The notes: generated by a model from the letters alone, not told the origin. 64,000 nt of DNA from SIG480 sp045636865 (GCA_045636865.1 JAZTYJ010000001.1:1-64000); one strand, 5' to 3'. Numbered from the stretch's first letter, positions 50,743 to 59,725 are shown. Numbers and translations are program-made.

Positions 50743-50771
50743 AGTATATTGCAGAAAATGCTTTCTGTCAA
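50743..50771 (-). promoter_or_regulatory. Promoter of dinB
   Basis: On the minus strand TTGACA and TATACT are spaced by 17 bp. Confidence 0.85.
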
Positions 50772-50782
50772 GTCCGGAAAAC

Positions 50783-50815
50783 AAAAAGAGCAAAGGCAAA
50801 GCCCTTGCTCTTTTT
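50783..50815 (-). terminator. Terminator of the small Asn/Gln-rich gene
   Basis: An 11-bp stem (AAAAAGAGCAA / TTGCTCTTTTT) with T/A ends sits 6 bp past the stop of the small gene and just upstream of the dinB promoter. Confidence 0.85.
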
Positions 50816-50821
50816 GCAAGA

Positions 50822-50956
50822 CTAATAGTTGTTGTTTTCGTTTTTTTTGTTTTCCTGTTTGTTCTGTTCGTTTTTGTTCTGCTGAGAATTCTGGTTGTTC
50901 TTATTCTGCTGATTGTTCTGGTTACTCTTGTTCTGCTGGTTGTTTTCCTTTGACAT
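50822..50956 (-). CDS. 44-residue Asn/Gln/Lys-rich small protein
   Basis: Reading the minus strand from the ATG at 50956 gives a 44-residue protein made almost only of Asn, Gln, Lys, Ser and Glu, starting MSKENNQQNKSNQNNQQNKN. A GAGGAG site lies upstream and a strong terminator downstream, so it is a self-contained gene; longer frames over it are artefacts. The composition resembles small spore proteins of the gamma-type SASP sort, and the organism sporulates, so a spore-core protein is a reasonable guess. No family signature is present. Confidence 0.7.
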   Translation of the reverse strand: MSKENNQQNKSNQNNQQNKNNQNSQQNKNEQNKQENKKNENNNY

Positions 50957-51056
50957 TTTAAACGTCTCCTCATATGAAATGTATCATCATCCGATAAATG
51001 ATGTATTCATATTATGTACGAAAGAGGATATGTCTATTCAAAAAATTTAAATTAAC

Positions 51057-51085
51057 TTGAAAAAGAAGTTGAAATGATGTATACT
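51057..51085 (+). promoter_or_regulatory. Promoter of yebC
   Basis: TTGAAA and TATACT are spaced by 17 bp, about 65 bp before the yebC start. Confidence 0.7.
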
Positions 51086-51150
51086 ATATAATGTTATGTT
51101 GTGTGGTTTTGAAATCGCACTATACTAAATTCACGGAATGAGGAAATAAA

Positions 51151-51876
51151 ATGTCAGGACACTCCAAATGGAAAAATATTTTACACAAAAAAGAAAAAAC
51201 TGATGCACAGCGTGCAAAAATTTTCACAAAGATAGGTCGCGAAATGTCTGTTGCCGTTAAGGAAGGCGGCCCTGATCCGCTCAGCAACTCAAAGCTTGCA
51301 GCCTGCATTGCAAAGGCAAAGGCAAACAACGTTCCGAACGACAACATCAAGAGAATCATTGAGCGCGCATCGGGTGCTGACGGCGCAAACTATGAAACAA
51401 TCGTTTATGAGGGATACGGTCCGTGCGGCGTTGCGGTTATCGTCGAGACGATGACAGATAACAGAAACCGCACAGCCTCTGAAATGCGCCACTACTTTGA
51501 CAAATACGGTGGAAATCTCGGCGCAACGGGTTGCGTAAGCTGGCAGTTTGACAACAAGGGTATCGTTGTTGTTGAGCGCGGCGCGGTTGATGAGGACGAG
51601 CTTATGATGGCGTGCCTTGAAGCAGGCGCTGACGATGTCGAAGTGAGCGAAGAGGTTGCAGAGGTATATTGCGAGCCGACTGCAGTTGCTGAAGTGTCAG
51701 AAGCTCTTACGGGCGCAGGATATACCGTTGTTTCAGCAGAAGCAGAGCTTGTTCCGCAGACTTATATGAAGCTTACGGGCGAGGATGACATCAAGAATAT
51801 GCAGAAGCTTCTTGATATGCTTGATGACAACGACGATGTTCAGAATGTTTATCATAATTGGGAAGAGGAAGAATAA
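51151..51876 (+). CDS. yebC: YebC/PmpR-family protein
   Basis: A 241-residue protein of standard length with the family opening MSGHSKWKNILHKKEKTDAQR. Older work called the family transcriptional regulators; newer work on Firmicute members points to a role in translation of difficult sequences. Three domains can be placed (residues 1-75, 80-135, 136-241). Only a weak site precedes the start (GGAATGAGG). degV follows at 28 bp. Confidence 0.93.
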   Translation: MSGHSKWKNILHKKEKTDAQRAKIFTKIGREMSVAVKEGGPDPLSNSKLAACIAKAKANNVPNDNIKRIIERASGADGANYETIVYEGYGPCGVAVIVETMTDNRNRTASEMRHYFDKYGGNLGATGCVSWQFDNKGIVVVERGAVDEDELMMACLEAGADDVEVSEEVAEVYCEPTAVAEVSEALTGAGYTVVSAEAELVPQTYMKLTGEDDIKNMQKLLDMLDDNDDVQNVYHNWEEEE

Positions 51877-51904
51877 ACTTTCTAATAAGGAAAGGGGATA
51901 AGAT

Positions 51905-52756
51905 ATGTCAAAGATTATTCTCAGCGCTGACCGCACATGCGATATAGGTGAGGCACTTCAGGAAAAATATTCCGTAAACCTTATTTCATATTCAATTACG
52001 CTTGAAGATAAAAAGTATATTGACAGTGTTGACATTTTTCCGGATGATTTGTATGAGGCATACCGCAAAAACGGTGCACTGCCGAAAACCTCTGCAATAA
52101 ATCCGCAGGAATATATCGAATATTTCAAAAAATGGACAGACGAGGGCTATGAAGTTATTCATATAACTCTTTCGTCTGCAGTAACAAGCAGTTATCAGTC
52201 ATGTGTGCTTGCGGCGGCAGAGCTTCCGGGCGTTTATGTTATCGACTCAAAAAACATTTCAAGTGCAATCGCACTTCTCGTTATGGAAGCGGGAGACAGA
52301 ATTGAAAAAGGCTTGCCGGCAGCGCAGATAGTTGAGGAGGTCTCGGCTCTCCGTGAAAAGAGCCATTGCAGCTTTGTTCTCGAAACGCTTGAGTTTATGA
52401 AAGCGGGAGGACGTTGCTCGGGCGTTGCGGCTCTTGCGGCAGGTATGCTCGGCCTCAAGGTTTCAATTGAAGTTGACAACAAAACGGGCGAGCTTCACGC
52501 TGCAAAGAAATATCGCGGAAATATGGACCGCGTTCTTGCTCAGTATGTGTCGGAGCAGTTTGAAAAATACCCGAATATCGACAGAAAGCGTATGTATATC
52601 ACACATTCGGGCGTGCCGGAGGAAAGACTTGCGCTTGTTAAGAAGCAGGTAGAGGAGTCAGGCCTCTTTGATGAGATTTATACCTCGCGTGCAAGTTGCA
52701 CGATTTCAACCCATTGCGGACCGGGAACTCTCGGCGTTCTGTTTTTGGAAAAGTAA
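51905..52756 (+). CDS. DegV-family fatty acid-binding protein (FakB-like)
   Basis: A 283-residue DegV fold protein: N-terminal SKIILSADRTCDIG, then the LSSAVTSSYQS lipid-head-group motif near residue 80, and GPGTLGVLF at the end. DegV proteins are the FakB subunits that present fatty acids to FakA, and fakA is in this window, so this is a likely partner. A GGAAAGGGG site precedes the ATG. Confidence 0.92.
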   Translation: MSKIILSADRTCDIGEALQEKYSVNLISYSITLEDKKYIDSVDIFPDDLYEAYRKNGALPKTSAINPQEYIEYFKKWTDEGYEVIHITLSSAVTSSYQSCVLAAAELPGVYVIDSKNISSAIALLVMEAGDRIEKGLPAAQIVEEVSALREKSHCSFVLETLEFMKAGGRCSGVAALAAGMLGLKVSIEVDNKTGELHAAKKYRGNMDRVLAQYVSEQFEKYPNIDRKRMYITHSGVPEERLALVKKQVEESGLFDEIYTSRASCTISTHCGPGTLGVLFLEK

Positions 52757-52826
52757 ATAAGACAATTAAATATACCCATGCATTTTTGAAAAAGCGAATC
52801 CAGCAGGTGATATTTGATTTGTGTGG

Positions 52827-52864
52827 CAAAAACAGAGGGAATGCAGATGCATTCCCTCTGTTTT
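52827..52864. terminator. Terminator after degV
   Basis: An 18-bp perfect stem (52827-52844 with 52847-52864), A-rich on the left and T-rich on the right. Confidence 0.88.
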
Positions 52865-52929
52865 TATATTTTTGTGTATGTTTTTTGGATTTATCGGCTA
52901 CAGCAAGCAAAAGAAGATGTAGGCTAAAT

Positions 52930-52971
52930 AAAAACAAGTATGCTGTTGTTTTATTCAGCATACTTGTTTTT
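52930..52971. terminator. Terminator at the end of the convergent SbcD-like gene
   Basis: A 16-bp perfect stem (52930-52945 with 52956-52971) has a ten-base loop and a T tract. The 229-bp gap between degV and the SbcD-like gene contains only these two hairpins. Confidence 0.85.
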
Positions 52972-52985
52972 TTGTAAAATCAGGC

Positions 52986-54053
52986 TTACATTTCTCTATT
53001 CTCAATTGCGTCGATTCCGAAGCGCGTTGCGAGCTTTATTTTTTCTTTTTCTTCATCCGTTTCGGCAGAGTCGAGACGAAGTTTCATTTTGCGAAGGAAC
53101 ACTCCGCGAAGGTCATCGTCTTCAATGCCTTCCCAGATGTCTCGCGGTGCTGTGGTGTGGTCAAAAATTTCGACTGATTTGTAAGACGTAATCATATCCT
53201 TTATTTCTGATTCATTGAGCGCCTCGCTCTCACCCGTAACGGTAAGCCGCAAAAATTCGTTTTCGCGCGGAGTCGGAAGTTTTGTGCGGATGTCGGGAAT
53301 GTCTTTTGCATCGACCGTCTCTTCACGGTAACGGATGTCGGAAACTACCCTTCGCGTGAGTGAAACGTTTCCTTTTTCTATTTCGCCGATATAGACTGCC
53401 GTATCGTAACACTCACCGAAATCGCGAGCCTCGGGGCATCCGCAATAGGCATAATGGGTGCTGCACTCACGCATCACATCCGTAGGCTTGTGGATGTGGG
53501 CAAGGGCAATGTAGTCTGCACCGCTTCTTCCGATTTCGGATGCGGAAACGGGGCTGTACCCCTCACCGTATAGGTTAGAATGCAAAATTACGATGTTTGA
53601 AAGCTCGTCATTTTCGACGGAAAAACCGTCGAGGATGCGCTCGTCATAAACCTCGCTTGTATATGCCGCACCGTATATGCGGAGAGATAACTCCGGGATT
53701 TCAACAGGGGTGAGGTTACGGGATGAGAAAATATGTACGTTTTCGGGAAAGTCGAGCGTTGCATAGGGCGATGCCGGAGTTAGCGGATCATGGTTTCCCG
53801 GTGTTATGAACACTCTGCACTTTGCTCGGCGAAGATCGCGGAGAAATGAATCCGCAGTTTCGGGGCGGACGGAGCATGAGTCAAAAACGTCACCTGCGAG
53901 AATAAGCACATCGACATTTTCACTGTTTGCAATATCAACTATTTTTGAGAAGATGTTTCGAAGACTTTCGCGACGTGCGCGCTGCTCGTCTTCGGGAAAA
54001 TCGACAAAGCGACTATCGAGATGGATATCGCCCGTGTGAATGATTTTAGCCAT
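52986..54053 (-). CDS. SbcD-like DNA repair metallophosphoesterase
   Basis: A 355-residue calcineurin-type nuclease. The metal motifs are in order: GDIHLDS at residues 8-14, GDVFDS near 54, GNHDP near 90, then HSNLYG and ALAHIHKP. SbcD normally pairs with the SMC-like SbcC, but none is next to it in this window. It starts 5 bp after ymdB behind AAAGGATAG and is probably co-transcribed with it. Confidence 0.88.
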   Translation of the reverse strand: MAKIIHTGDIHLDSRFVDFPEDEQRARRESLRNIFSKIVDIANSENVDVLILAGDVFDSCSVRPETADSFLRDLRRAKCRVFITPGNHDPLTPASPYATLDFPENVHIFSSRNLTPVEIPELSLRIYGAAYTSEVYDERILDGFSVENDELSNIVILHSNLYGEGYSPVSASEIGRSGADYIALAHIHKPTDVMRECSTHYAYCGCPEARDFGECYDTAVYIGEIEKGNVSLTRRVVSDIRYREETVDAKDIPDIRTKLPTPRENEFLRLTVTGESEALNESEIKDMITSYKSVEIFDHTTAPRDIWEGIEDDDLRGVFLRKMKLRLDSAETDEEKEKIKLATRFGIDAIENREM

Positions 54054-54058
54054 ATAAA

Positions 54059-54838
54059 CTATCCTTTCAGGATTTTATTGATGCGCGTAACGGAGAGGCA
54101 TCTGCCCTCGTCGGAGATGTCAAAGCACGCGCCGTTTATCATTGCAGGACCTTCGGCTTCCGTAAATCGTTCGGGAACGGAGCCAAGAAACGTTGCAAGA
54201 GATTTTTCGGGCGCAGTTCCGATAACGGAGTTGTATGGACCGCACATACCGAGGTCGCATATAAATCCTGTTCCGCCGGGGAGAATCTTTTCGTCTGCCG
54301 TCTGGACGTGGGTGTGAGTGCCCCAGAGTGCGGAGATTCTGCCGTCGAGATAAAAGCCGAGAGCTTGCTTTTCGCTTGTTGCCTCCGCGTGGAAATCGCA
54401 GAGTGCGATGTCGTATTCACTCTCGAGCTTTTTGAGAATGGCATCGGCGGCGAAGAAAGGATTATCCGCACCGGCGGTCATACCGAAACGCCCCATAAGA
54501 TTTATGACAAGCGCGCGGCGGCCGAATGCATCAAATATACCGTATCCGACACCGGGTGCATTGCCCGGAATATTGTAAGGACGGAGAAGCGATGATTCAT
54601 TTTCAATATACTGCGCTATCTGACGCCGTCCCCACGTGTGGTTTCCGAGGGTTATAACGTCAGCCCCGGCCTTGAACAGCATATCAGCCTGGTCGGGAGT
54701 AATGCCAACCATATCGGCATTTTCACCGTTTATAACGGTGAATTTTGCATTGTATTCGCGTTTTAGGAGAGAGAGGTTTTCACAAATCGCCATAACGCCC
54801 GACTTGCCTACAACATCTCCCAATGCAAGAATTTTCAA
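54059..54838 (-). CDS. ymdB: YmdB-family metallophosphoesterase
   Basis: A 259-residue phosphodiesterase (KILALGDVVGKSG, VINGEN, TLGNHTW, then GTHTHVQTADE). In B. subtilis YmdB cleaves cyclic nucleotides and interacts genetically with RNase Y; the same gene order, rny then ymdB, is kept here. The start is a TTG at 54838 with a GAGGAAC site. Confidence 0.92.
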   Translation of the reverse strand: MKILALGDVVGKSGVMAICENLSLLKREYNAKFTVINGENADMVGITPDQADMLFKAGADVITLGNHTWGRRQIAQYIENESSLLRPYNIPGNAPGVGYGIFDAFGRRALVINLMGRFGMTAGADNPFFAADAILKKLESEYDIALCDFHAEATSEKQALGFYLDGRISALWGTHTHVQTADEKILPGGTGFICDLGMCGPYNSVIGTAPEKSLATFLGSVPERFTEAEGPAMINGACFDISDEGRCLSVTRINKILKG

Positions 54839-54936
54839 AATAAGTTCCTCTTTCTAATATCAGATAAAAAAGCGGTGTATCCCTTTTATGATATTGTATC
54901 ACAAATTTCGGGAATACACCACTTAATTTTGAAATA

Positions 54937-56502
54937 TTATTTTGCGTAGTCGATCGCGCGAGTTTCACGGACGAGGTGAACCTTGATCTGACCGGGGTAT
55001 TCAAGCTCGTCTTCGATCTTCTTTGCAAGCTCGTGTGAAAGAAGAACAAGCTCGTCATCGTTGACCTTGTCGGGATTTACGATTATGCGGACCTCACGGC
55101 CTGCCTGAATAGCAAATGAGCTTTCAACTCCGGGGAAGAAGTTTGCGATTTCCTCGAGCTTTTCAAGACGCTTGATGTAGTTCTCAAGGTTTTCGCGGCG
55201 TGCACCCGGACGTGCGGCGCTGATAGCGTCGGCAGCCTGAACGAGAGCAGCGATAACTGTTCTTGCTTCAACGTCACCGTGGTGAGCGTGAATTGCGTGA
55301 ACGATCTCTTCGTTTTCTTTGTATTTTTTTGCAATGTCAACACCGATAGAGATGTGTGAGCCCTCAACCTCGTGGTCGACAGATTTGCCGATATCGTGGA
55401 GAAGACCTGCGCGCTTTGCGAGCATAACGTCAACTCCAAGCTCTGCGGCGAGAAGACCTGCGATGTGAGCAACTTCGATAGAGTGTTTAAGAACATTCTG
55501 ACCGTAGCTTGTGCGGAAACGGAGACGACCGGGAAGCGTGACGATTTCGGGATTTAAGCCGTGAAGGCCTGTGTCAAATGTAGCGCGTTCACCTTCCTGT
55601 CTGATAACGAGGTCAACCTCGCGGCGTGCCTTTTCAACCATCTCTTCGATTCTTGCAGGATGGATGCGACCGTCTGCAATGAGCTTTTCAAGAGAGAGAC
55701 GTGCGATTTCACGTCTGACGGGGTCAAAGCTTGAGAGTGTGATAGCTTCGGGTGTATCGTCAATGATGAGGTCAACACCCGTGAGAGTTTCGAGAGTGCG
55801 GATGTTTCGACCTTCACGACCGATGATTCGGCCCTTCATCTCATCGTTGGGGAGAGGAACAACTGAAACAGTAGCCTCTGCAACGTGGTCTGCTGCACAC
55901 TTCTGAATTGCAAGAGAAATGAGGTTTCGTGCCTTTTCGTCTGCCTCGTCCTTGAACTGGTCTTCAAGGTTTTTGAGAAGAACAGCGTAATCGTGGCGGA
56001 CTTCAGATTCGAGGTTCTGAATGAGGAATTGCTTAGCTTCTTCAACTGTGTAGCCTGAGATTTTTTCAAGCATTTCAAGCTGACTGCGCTTTATCAACCT
56101 GAGCTCTTCGTTGAGGGCATCGTTTTCCTTTACCTTCTTTTCTAAAACGGCTTCTTTCTGTTCGATTGCTGCGTGTTTCTTGTCGAGAGATTCCTCTCTC
56201 TGATCGACTCTGCGCTCCTGCTTCTGAAGTTCAGCGCGTCTATCCTTCATTTCACGGTCAAATTCCGTGCGGCTCTTGTGAATTTCTTCTTTGGCTTCGA
56301 TGAGAAGTTCACGTTTCTTGCTCTCCGCAGTTTTTATGGAGTCATTAACAATTCTTTTTGCCTCTTCTTCGGCACTCTTTATTGTTTTTTCTGCAACTCT
56401 TTTGCGGAAAGCAATGCCGAGAACAAAAGCAATTATTGCAACAACAACTAAAATCGCAACAACTATTGAAAATGTAACAAGTGATAATCCGAAAATTTCC
56501 AT
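54937..56502 (-). CDS. rny: Ribonuclease Y
   Basis: A 521-residue membrane-anchored endonuclease. One transmembrane helix (residues 5-28) is followed by a long charged coiled coil (30-200), a KH domain (GRIIGREGRN near 230) and an HD domain (HDIGKS near 365). It starts mRNA decay at the membrane. The AGGAGG site is about 12 bases from the ATG, longer than usual. An intermediate ATG is out of frame. Confidence 0.96.
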   Translation of the reverse strand: MEIFGLSLVTFSIVVAILVVVAIIAFVLGIAFRKRVAEKTIKSAEEEAKRIVNDSIKTAESKKRELLIEAKEEIHKSRTEFDREMKDRRAELQKQERRVDQREESLDKKHAAIEQKEAVLEKKVKENDALNEELRLIKRSQLEMLEKISGYTVEEAKQFLIQNLESEVRHDYAVLLKNLEDQFKDEADEKARNLISLAIQKCAADHVAEATVSVVPLPNDEMKGRIIGREGRNIRTLETLTGVDLIIDDTPEAITLSSFDPVRREIARLSLEKLIADGRIHPARIEEMVEKARREVDLVIRQEGERATFDTGLHGLNPEIVTLPGRLRFRTSYGQNVLKHSIEVAHIAGLLAAELGVDVMLAKRAGLLHDIGKSVDHEVEGSHISIGVDIAKKYKENEEIVHAIHAHHGDVEARTVIAALVQAADAISAARPGARRENLENYIKRLEKLEEIANFFPGVESSFAIQAGREVRIIVNPDKVNDDELVLLSHELAKKIEDELEYPGQIKVHLVRETRAIDYAK

Positions 56503-56629
56503 GTCTTTGCATTACCTCCTCTGTTGAAATAAAAGATTAAAACAAGTAAATATGTATAAGTCAGTATTATATAAAAATGCGGAAGATCCGCAAAGCGCAA
56601 ATCAATAAAACCGATTTATCCACTCTTAT

Positions 56630-56658
56630 ATTTTAATTGTAAAATGGCAAGATGTCAA
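56630..56658 (-). promoter_or_regulatory. Promoter of rny-ymdB-sbcD-like operon
   Basis: On the minus strand TTGACA and TAAAAT are spaced by 17 bp, giving a leader of about 120 bases. Confidence 0.75.
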
Positions 56659-56701
56659 GAAAAAACCGAATAAATATTCAAAATTTTGCGAAATTTTTAT
56701 A

Positions 56702-56730
56702 TTGACTTTTTACCGTGCAGAAGATAACAT
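56702..56730 (+). promoter_or_regulatory. Promoter of the trmN6-like gene
   Basis: TTGACT and TAACAT are spaced by 17 bp, close to the divergent rny promoter. Confidence 0.65.
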
Positions 56731-56751
56731 TTAGTCAAAGGGGTGAGACCT

Positions 56752-57465
56752 ATGAAGCTCGATGAACTCGGAATAGGCGGATTTGTGATGGAGCAGGACT
56801 CAAAATATTTGAAACTCGGCACGGATTCGATGCTTCTTTCTGAATTTGCAAAGGTCAGAAAGAGAGACCGGATATGTGATCTCGGTTGCGGCAGCGGAGC
56901 AGTTTCAATACTGCTTGCGGCAAGGCATCCCGAAGTTTCGCTCTGCGGAGTTGAAATCGTTGAGGGTGCTTATAATCTTGCAAAAAAGAATATATTTCAC
57001 AACAGAATAGAAGAACGCATGCAGGTGTTTCATATGGACCTTAAGGATGTTGCGGAAAGATTTGAAACGGGAAGCTTTGATGCGGTTGTTTCCAATCCTC
57101 CGTTTATGCAGATGGGCGGAGGAATCCCTACAGGAAGAGAAGAGCTTCTTTGTGCAAGGATGGAGCTTCGCTGCACGATTGACGATGTCTGCCGTGCGGC
57201 ATCGTATCTTCTTAAGTTTGGAGGAAGCTTTTCTCTTGTTTACCGTCCGTCAAGGCTTTCTGATCTTTTTGCGGCACTTCTTAAAAATAATATGCAGCCA
57301 AAGCGGATGCGTCTTGTTCAGGATACAGTTTTTGCAGAACCGTCGCTCGTGCTCCTTGAAGCACGGAAGGGTGGAGGCAGCGGAATAAAGCTTCTTCCGA
57401 CGCTGATTCTCAAAAACGAAGACGGCAGTGAGAGTGAAGAAACAAAACGAATATATCAAAGATAG
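56752..57465 (+). CDS. TrmN6-like tRNA(adenine-N6) methyltransferase
   Basis: A 237-residue class I methyltransferase with DLGCGSG at residues 43-49 and the N6-adenine signature NPPF at 115-118. The length and order match YfiC/TrmN6, which methylates A37 of tRNA1(Val). The ATG at 56752 follows AAAGGGG; an in-frame GTG at 56743 lies within that site. It is monocistronic. Confidence 0.85.
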   Translation: MKLDELGIGGFVMEQDSKYLKLGTDSMLLSEFAKVRKRDRICDLGCGSGAVSILLAARHPEVSLCGVEIVEGAYNLAKKNIFHNRIEERMQVFHMDLKDVAERFETGSFDAVVSNPPFMQMGGGIPTGREELLCARMELRCTIDDVCRAASYLLKFGGSFSLVYRPSRLSDLFAALLKNNMQPKRMRLVQDTVFAEPSLVLLEARKGGGSGIKLLPTLILKNEDGSESEETKRIYQR

Positions 57466-57473
57466 CTTTTCGT

Positions 57474-57503
57474 CAAAATGTCGGTTTTAAAACCGGCATT
57501 TTG
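57474..57503 (+). terminator. Terminator of the trmN6-like gene
   Basis: A 15-bp stem (CAAAATGTCGGTTTT / AAAACCGGCATTTTG, one T-G pair) has essentially no loop beyond the stem's AT centre. Confidence 0.65.
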
Positions 57504-57552
57504 TGTAAAATGACGAATATTTATAACGGTATAAGCTTTCGTAAAAAAGTTC

Positions 57553-57581
57553 TTGAAAAAATAGTGGAAATGGTGTATAAT
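57553..57581 (+). promoter_or_regulatory. Promoter of the amino-sugar operon
   Basis: TTGAAA and TATAAT are spaced by 17 bp, 46 bp before the aminotransferase gene. The 5' leader shows no obvious riboswitch. Confidence 0.8.
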
Positions 57582-57627
57582 GCAATTAATCCATTTACTG
57601 AATTAAAAATGAAAAGGGGTTATAAAA

Positions 57628-58896
57628 ATGGCTGAAGAAAAAGTAATGAATGGCGCCGGCGTAGCTGAACTTGGCTTCCCGATGTGGCCGCAGTTTGCTC
57701 CTGAGACACCTGATCAGGTTGCAGAACTTCTCAAGACAGGTAAGGTTAACTACTGGACAGGTCCGGTAGGTATGGAGTTTGAAGAAGCTTGGAGAGAATG
57801 GATCGGTGCAAAGATGGCTATCTCCTGCACAAACGGTACAGCTGCTCTTCACATCGCTCTTACAGCTCTCGGTATCGGCCCCGGAGACGAGGTTATCGTT
57901 CCGTCATACTCATTCATCGCATCATCATTTTCAGTAGTTCAGGCAGGTGCTATCCCGGTATTTGCTGATGTTACTGACGACCACACTCTCGATCCGAACG
58001 ATATCGAGCACAGAATCACAGCAAAGACAAAGGCTATCGTTGTTGTTCATCTCTACGGTGGCGTTGCTGATATGGGCCCGATTCTTGAAATTGCAAAGAA
58101 GCACAACCTCAAGATCGTTGAAGACTGTGCACAGTGCTTCGGCGGTGAGTACAACGGCGTAAAGGCCGGCCTCATCGGTGATGTCGGTTGCTTCAGCTTC
58201 TGCCAGAGCAAGCACTTTACAACAGGCGGCGAAGGCGGCATGGTTGTTACAAACAACGAAGAAGTGGGCTGGGAATGCCGTTCATTCCGTGACCACGGTT
58301 ATGACGTTAAGACACGTATGAGCATGCTCGCTCTTGAGGAGAAGCTCCCGTACATCCACAACCGCGTTGGATTCAACTACCGTATGACAGAGATGCAGTC
58401 TCTCATCGGTCTCAACGAGCTCAAGAGACTCGACTCATGGAACCTTGCTCGTCGCTATAAGTATGCTAAGATGTACGACGATGCATTCACAGGTCTCAAG
58501 GGTATCAAGAAGCTCCCGACAAACACAGCAGAGCGCAAGCACTCATACTGGTGGTATCCGATCAACCTCGATCTTTCAGTTCTTGATATCGATGCTGCTC
58601 AGTTTGTTAAGGAACTCATGGCTCTTTCAATTCCGTGCTACGGTATCCAGTGGCCGGAAGCTTACGAGGAAAAAGCATACAAGGAGCAGAACGGCTTCGG
58701 TACAGCTAAGTTCCCGTTCAAGTCAACAGAGTACACAGATCCGAAGTCTGCTGATTACACTAACGTTCTTTGCCCGAAGGCTAAGTCTCTCCGCGCTGAG
58801 ACATTCAGCCTCTTCCTCCACCCGACATGGGAGCCGGAGCACATTGAGCGTTGTATCGCAGCAGTAAAAGAAGTTCTTGCAAAACACACAAAGTAG
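57628..58896 (+). CDS. DegT/DnrJ/EryC1/StrS-family sugar aminotransferase
   Basis: A 422-residue PLP enzyme. TNGTAALHIALTAL (near residue 74), EDCAQCFGG (near 170) and the PLP lysine Lys195 in CQSKHFTTGGEGG are all present. Enzymes of this family move an amino group to or from a keto-sugar or keto-cyclitol; members acting on inosose and on 3-keto-hexoses exist. The gene is rich in optimal C-ending and GCT/GTT-type codons, so strong expression is likely. The following genes suggest amino-sugar metabolism instead of antibiotic synthesis. Confidence 0.9.
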   Translation: MAEEKVMNGAGVAELGFPMWPQFAPETPDQVAELLKTGKVNYWTGPVGMEFEEAWREWIGAKMAISCTNGTAALHIALTALGIGPGDEVIVPSYSFIASSFSVVQAGAIPVFADVTDDHTLDPNDIEHRITAKTKAIVVVHLYGGVADMGPILEIAKKHNLKIVEDCAQCFGGEYNGVKAGLIGDVGCFSFCQSKHFTTGGEGGMVVTNNEEVGWECRSFRDHGYDVKTRMSMLALEEKLPYIHNRVGFNYRMTEMQSLIGLNELKRLDSWNLARRYKYAKMYDDAFTGLKGIKKLPTNTAERKHSYWWYPINLDLSVLDIDAAQFVKELMALSIPCYGIQWPEAYEEKAYKEQNGFGTAKFPFKSTEYTDPKSADYTNVLCPKAKSLRAETFSLFLHPTWEPEHIERCIAAVKEVLAKHTK

Positions 58897-58923
58897 GATT
58901 ATAATAAGAATATAGCGCAAAGG

Positions 58924-58947
58924 AAAAACGGACGCTTGTCCGTTTTT
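58924..58947 (+). terminator. Internal hairpin, partial terminator
   Basis: AAAAACGGAC-GCTT-GTCCGTTTTT lies in the 88-bp gap between the aminotransferase and deacetylase genes. It would lower the amount of downstream transcript relative to the first gene. Confidence 0.75.
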
Positions 58948-58984
58948 TCCGTATATTGGCAAAAAATCTGAAAGGAAGATGCAA

Positions 58985-59695
58985 ATGAGAGTTCTTGCGG
59001 TCGGTTGTCATCCCGATGATCTTGAACTTTCCTGCGGAGGTACGCTTGCACGCATGGTCAAAGAGGGATACGAAGTGTATACCTGCCATGTAGCAAACGG
59101 AAATATGGGCCACGCGGTTATCATGCCGGACGAGCTCGGTCCGATGCGTACTATCGAAGCCGAAAACGCAGGTGCGGTTCTTGGTGTAAAAAAAGTTTAT
59201 AATGTTGATATCGGAGACTGTATGCTTTATGCAGACGACATCAACGCACGTCGCGAAATGGTCAGAATAATCCGTGAGGTTCGTCCTGATTTTATTATCA
59301 CTCACAGCCCCGACGATTATATGAATGACCATCTCGAAGTAAGTAAGCTCGTTTTTGAAACAAGCTTTACTGCCACTGTCGGTCATATGTTCCCGGAAAC
59401 AGGAGAGCCGACCGGCGGAGTTGTTCCGATTTATTATATGGATAACCTTGCGGGAACAAACTTTGTTCCTGAGATGTATGTCGACATTACAGACTATATC
59501 GAGCAGAAGCTTGAGGCGGTTGAATGCCACAAGAGCCAGATTGTCTGGATGCGCGAGCACGATAAGATCGACTTTATCGAGTTTGTAAGATCATGCACAC
59601 GCGGCAGAGGTTTGCAGTGTGGTGTTATGTATGCAGAAGGCTTCAGAATCTGCAAAGCGCATCTCCGTCAGACAACCATGAGACACTTGCCATAA
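58985..59695 (+). CDS. PIG-L/LmbE-family N-deacetylase
   Basis: A 236-residue zinc hydrolase with HPDD at residues 9-12 and HSPDDYMNDH at 107-116 supplying the metal ligands and base. The family removes acetyl groups from N-acetylated sugars, e.g. GlcNAc-inositol and N-acetyl aminocyclitols. The ATG at 58985 gives proper spacing from AAAGGAAG; the ATG at 58979 is too close. In this operon it would free the amine of an N-acetyl sugar. Confidence 0.9.
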   Translation: MRVLAVGCHPDDLELSCGGTLARMVKEGYEVYTCHVANGNMGHAVIMPDELGPMRTIEAENAGAVLGVKKVYNVDIGDCMLYADDINARREMVRIIREVRPDFIITHSPDDYMNDHLEVSKLVFETSFTATVGHMFPETGEPTGGVVPIYYMDNLAGTNFVPEMYVDITDYIEQKLEAVECHKSQIVWMREHDKIDFIEFVRSCTRGRGLQCGVMYAEGFRICKAHLRQTTMRHLP

Positions 59696-59725
59696 ATTTT
59701 GTTACATATAAGGGAGGAAAATATC

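Noticed and set aside
50728..50973. Arg/Thr/Lys-rich 81-residue minus-strand frame and its plus-strand Val/Leu-rich counterpart
   Set aside because: Both are shadow frames of the 44-residue Asn/Gln/Lys-rich gene, whose CAA/AAC/AAG-rich DNA reads as repetitive sequence in other frames.
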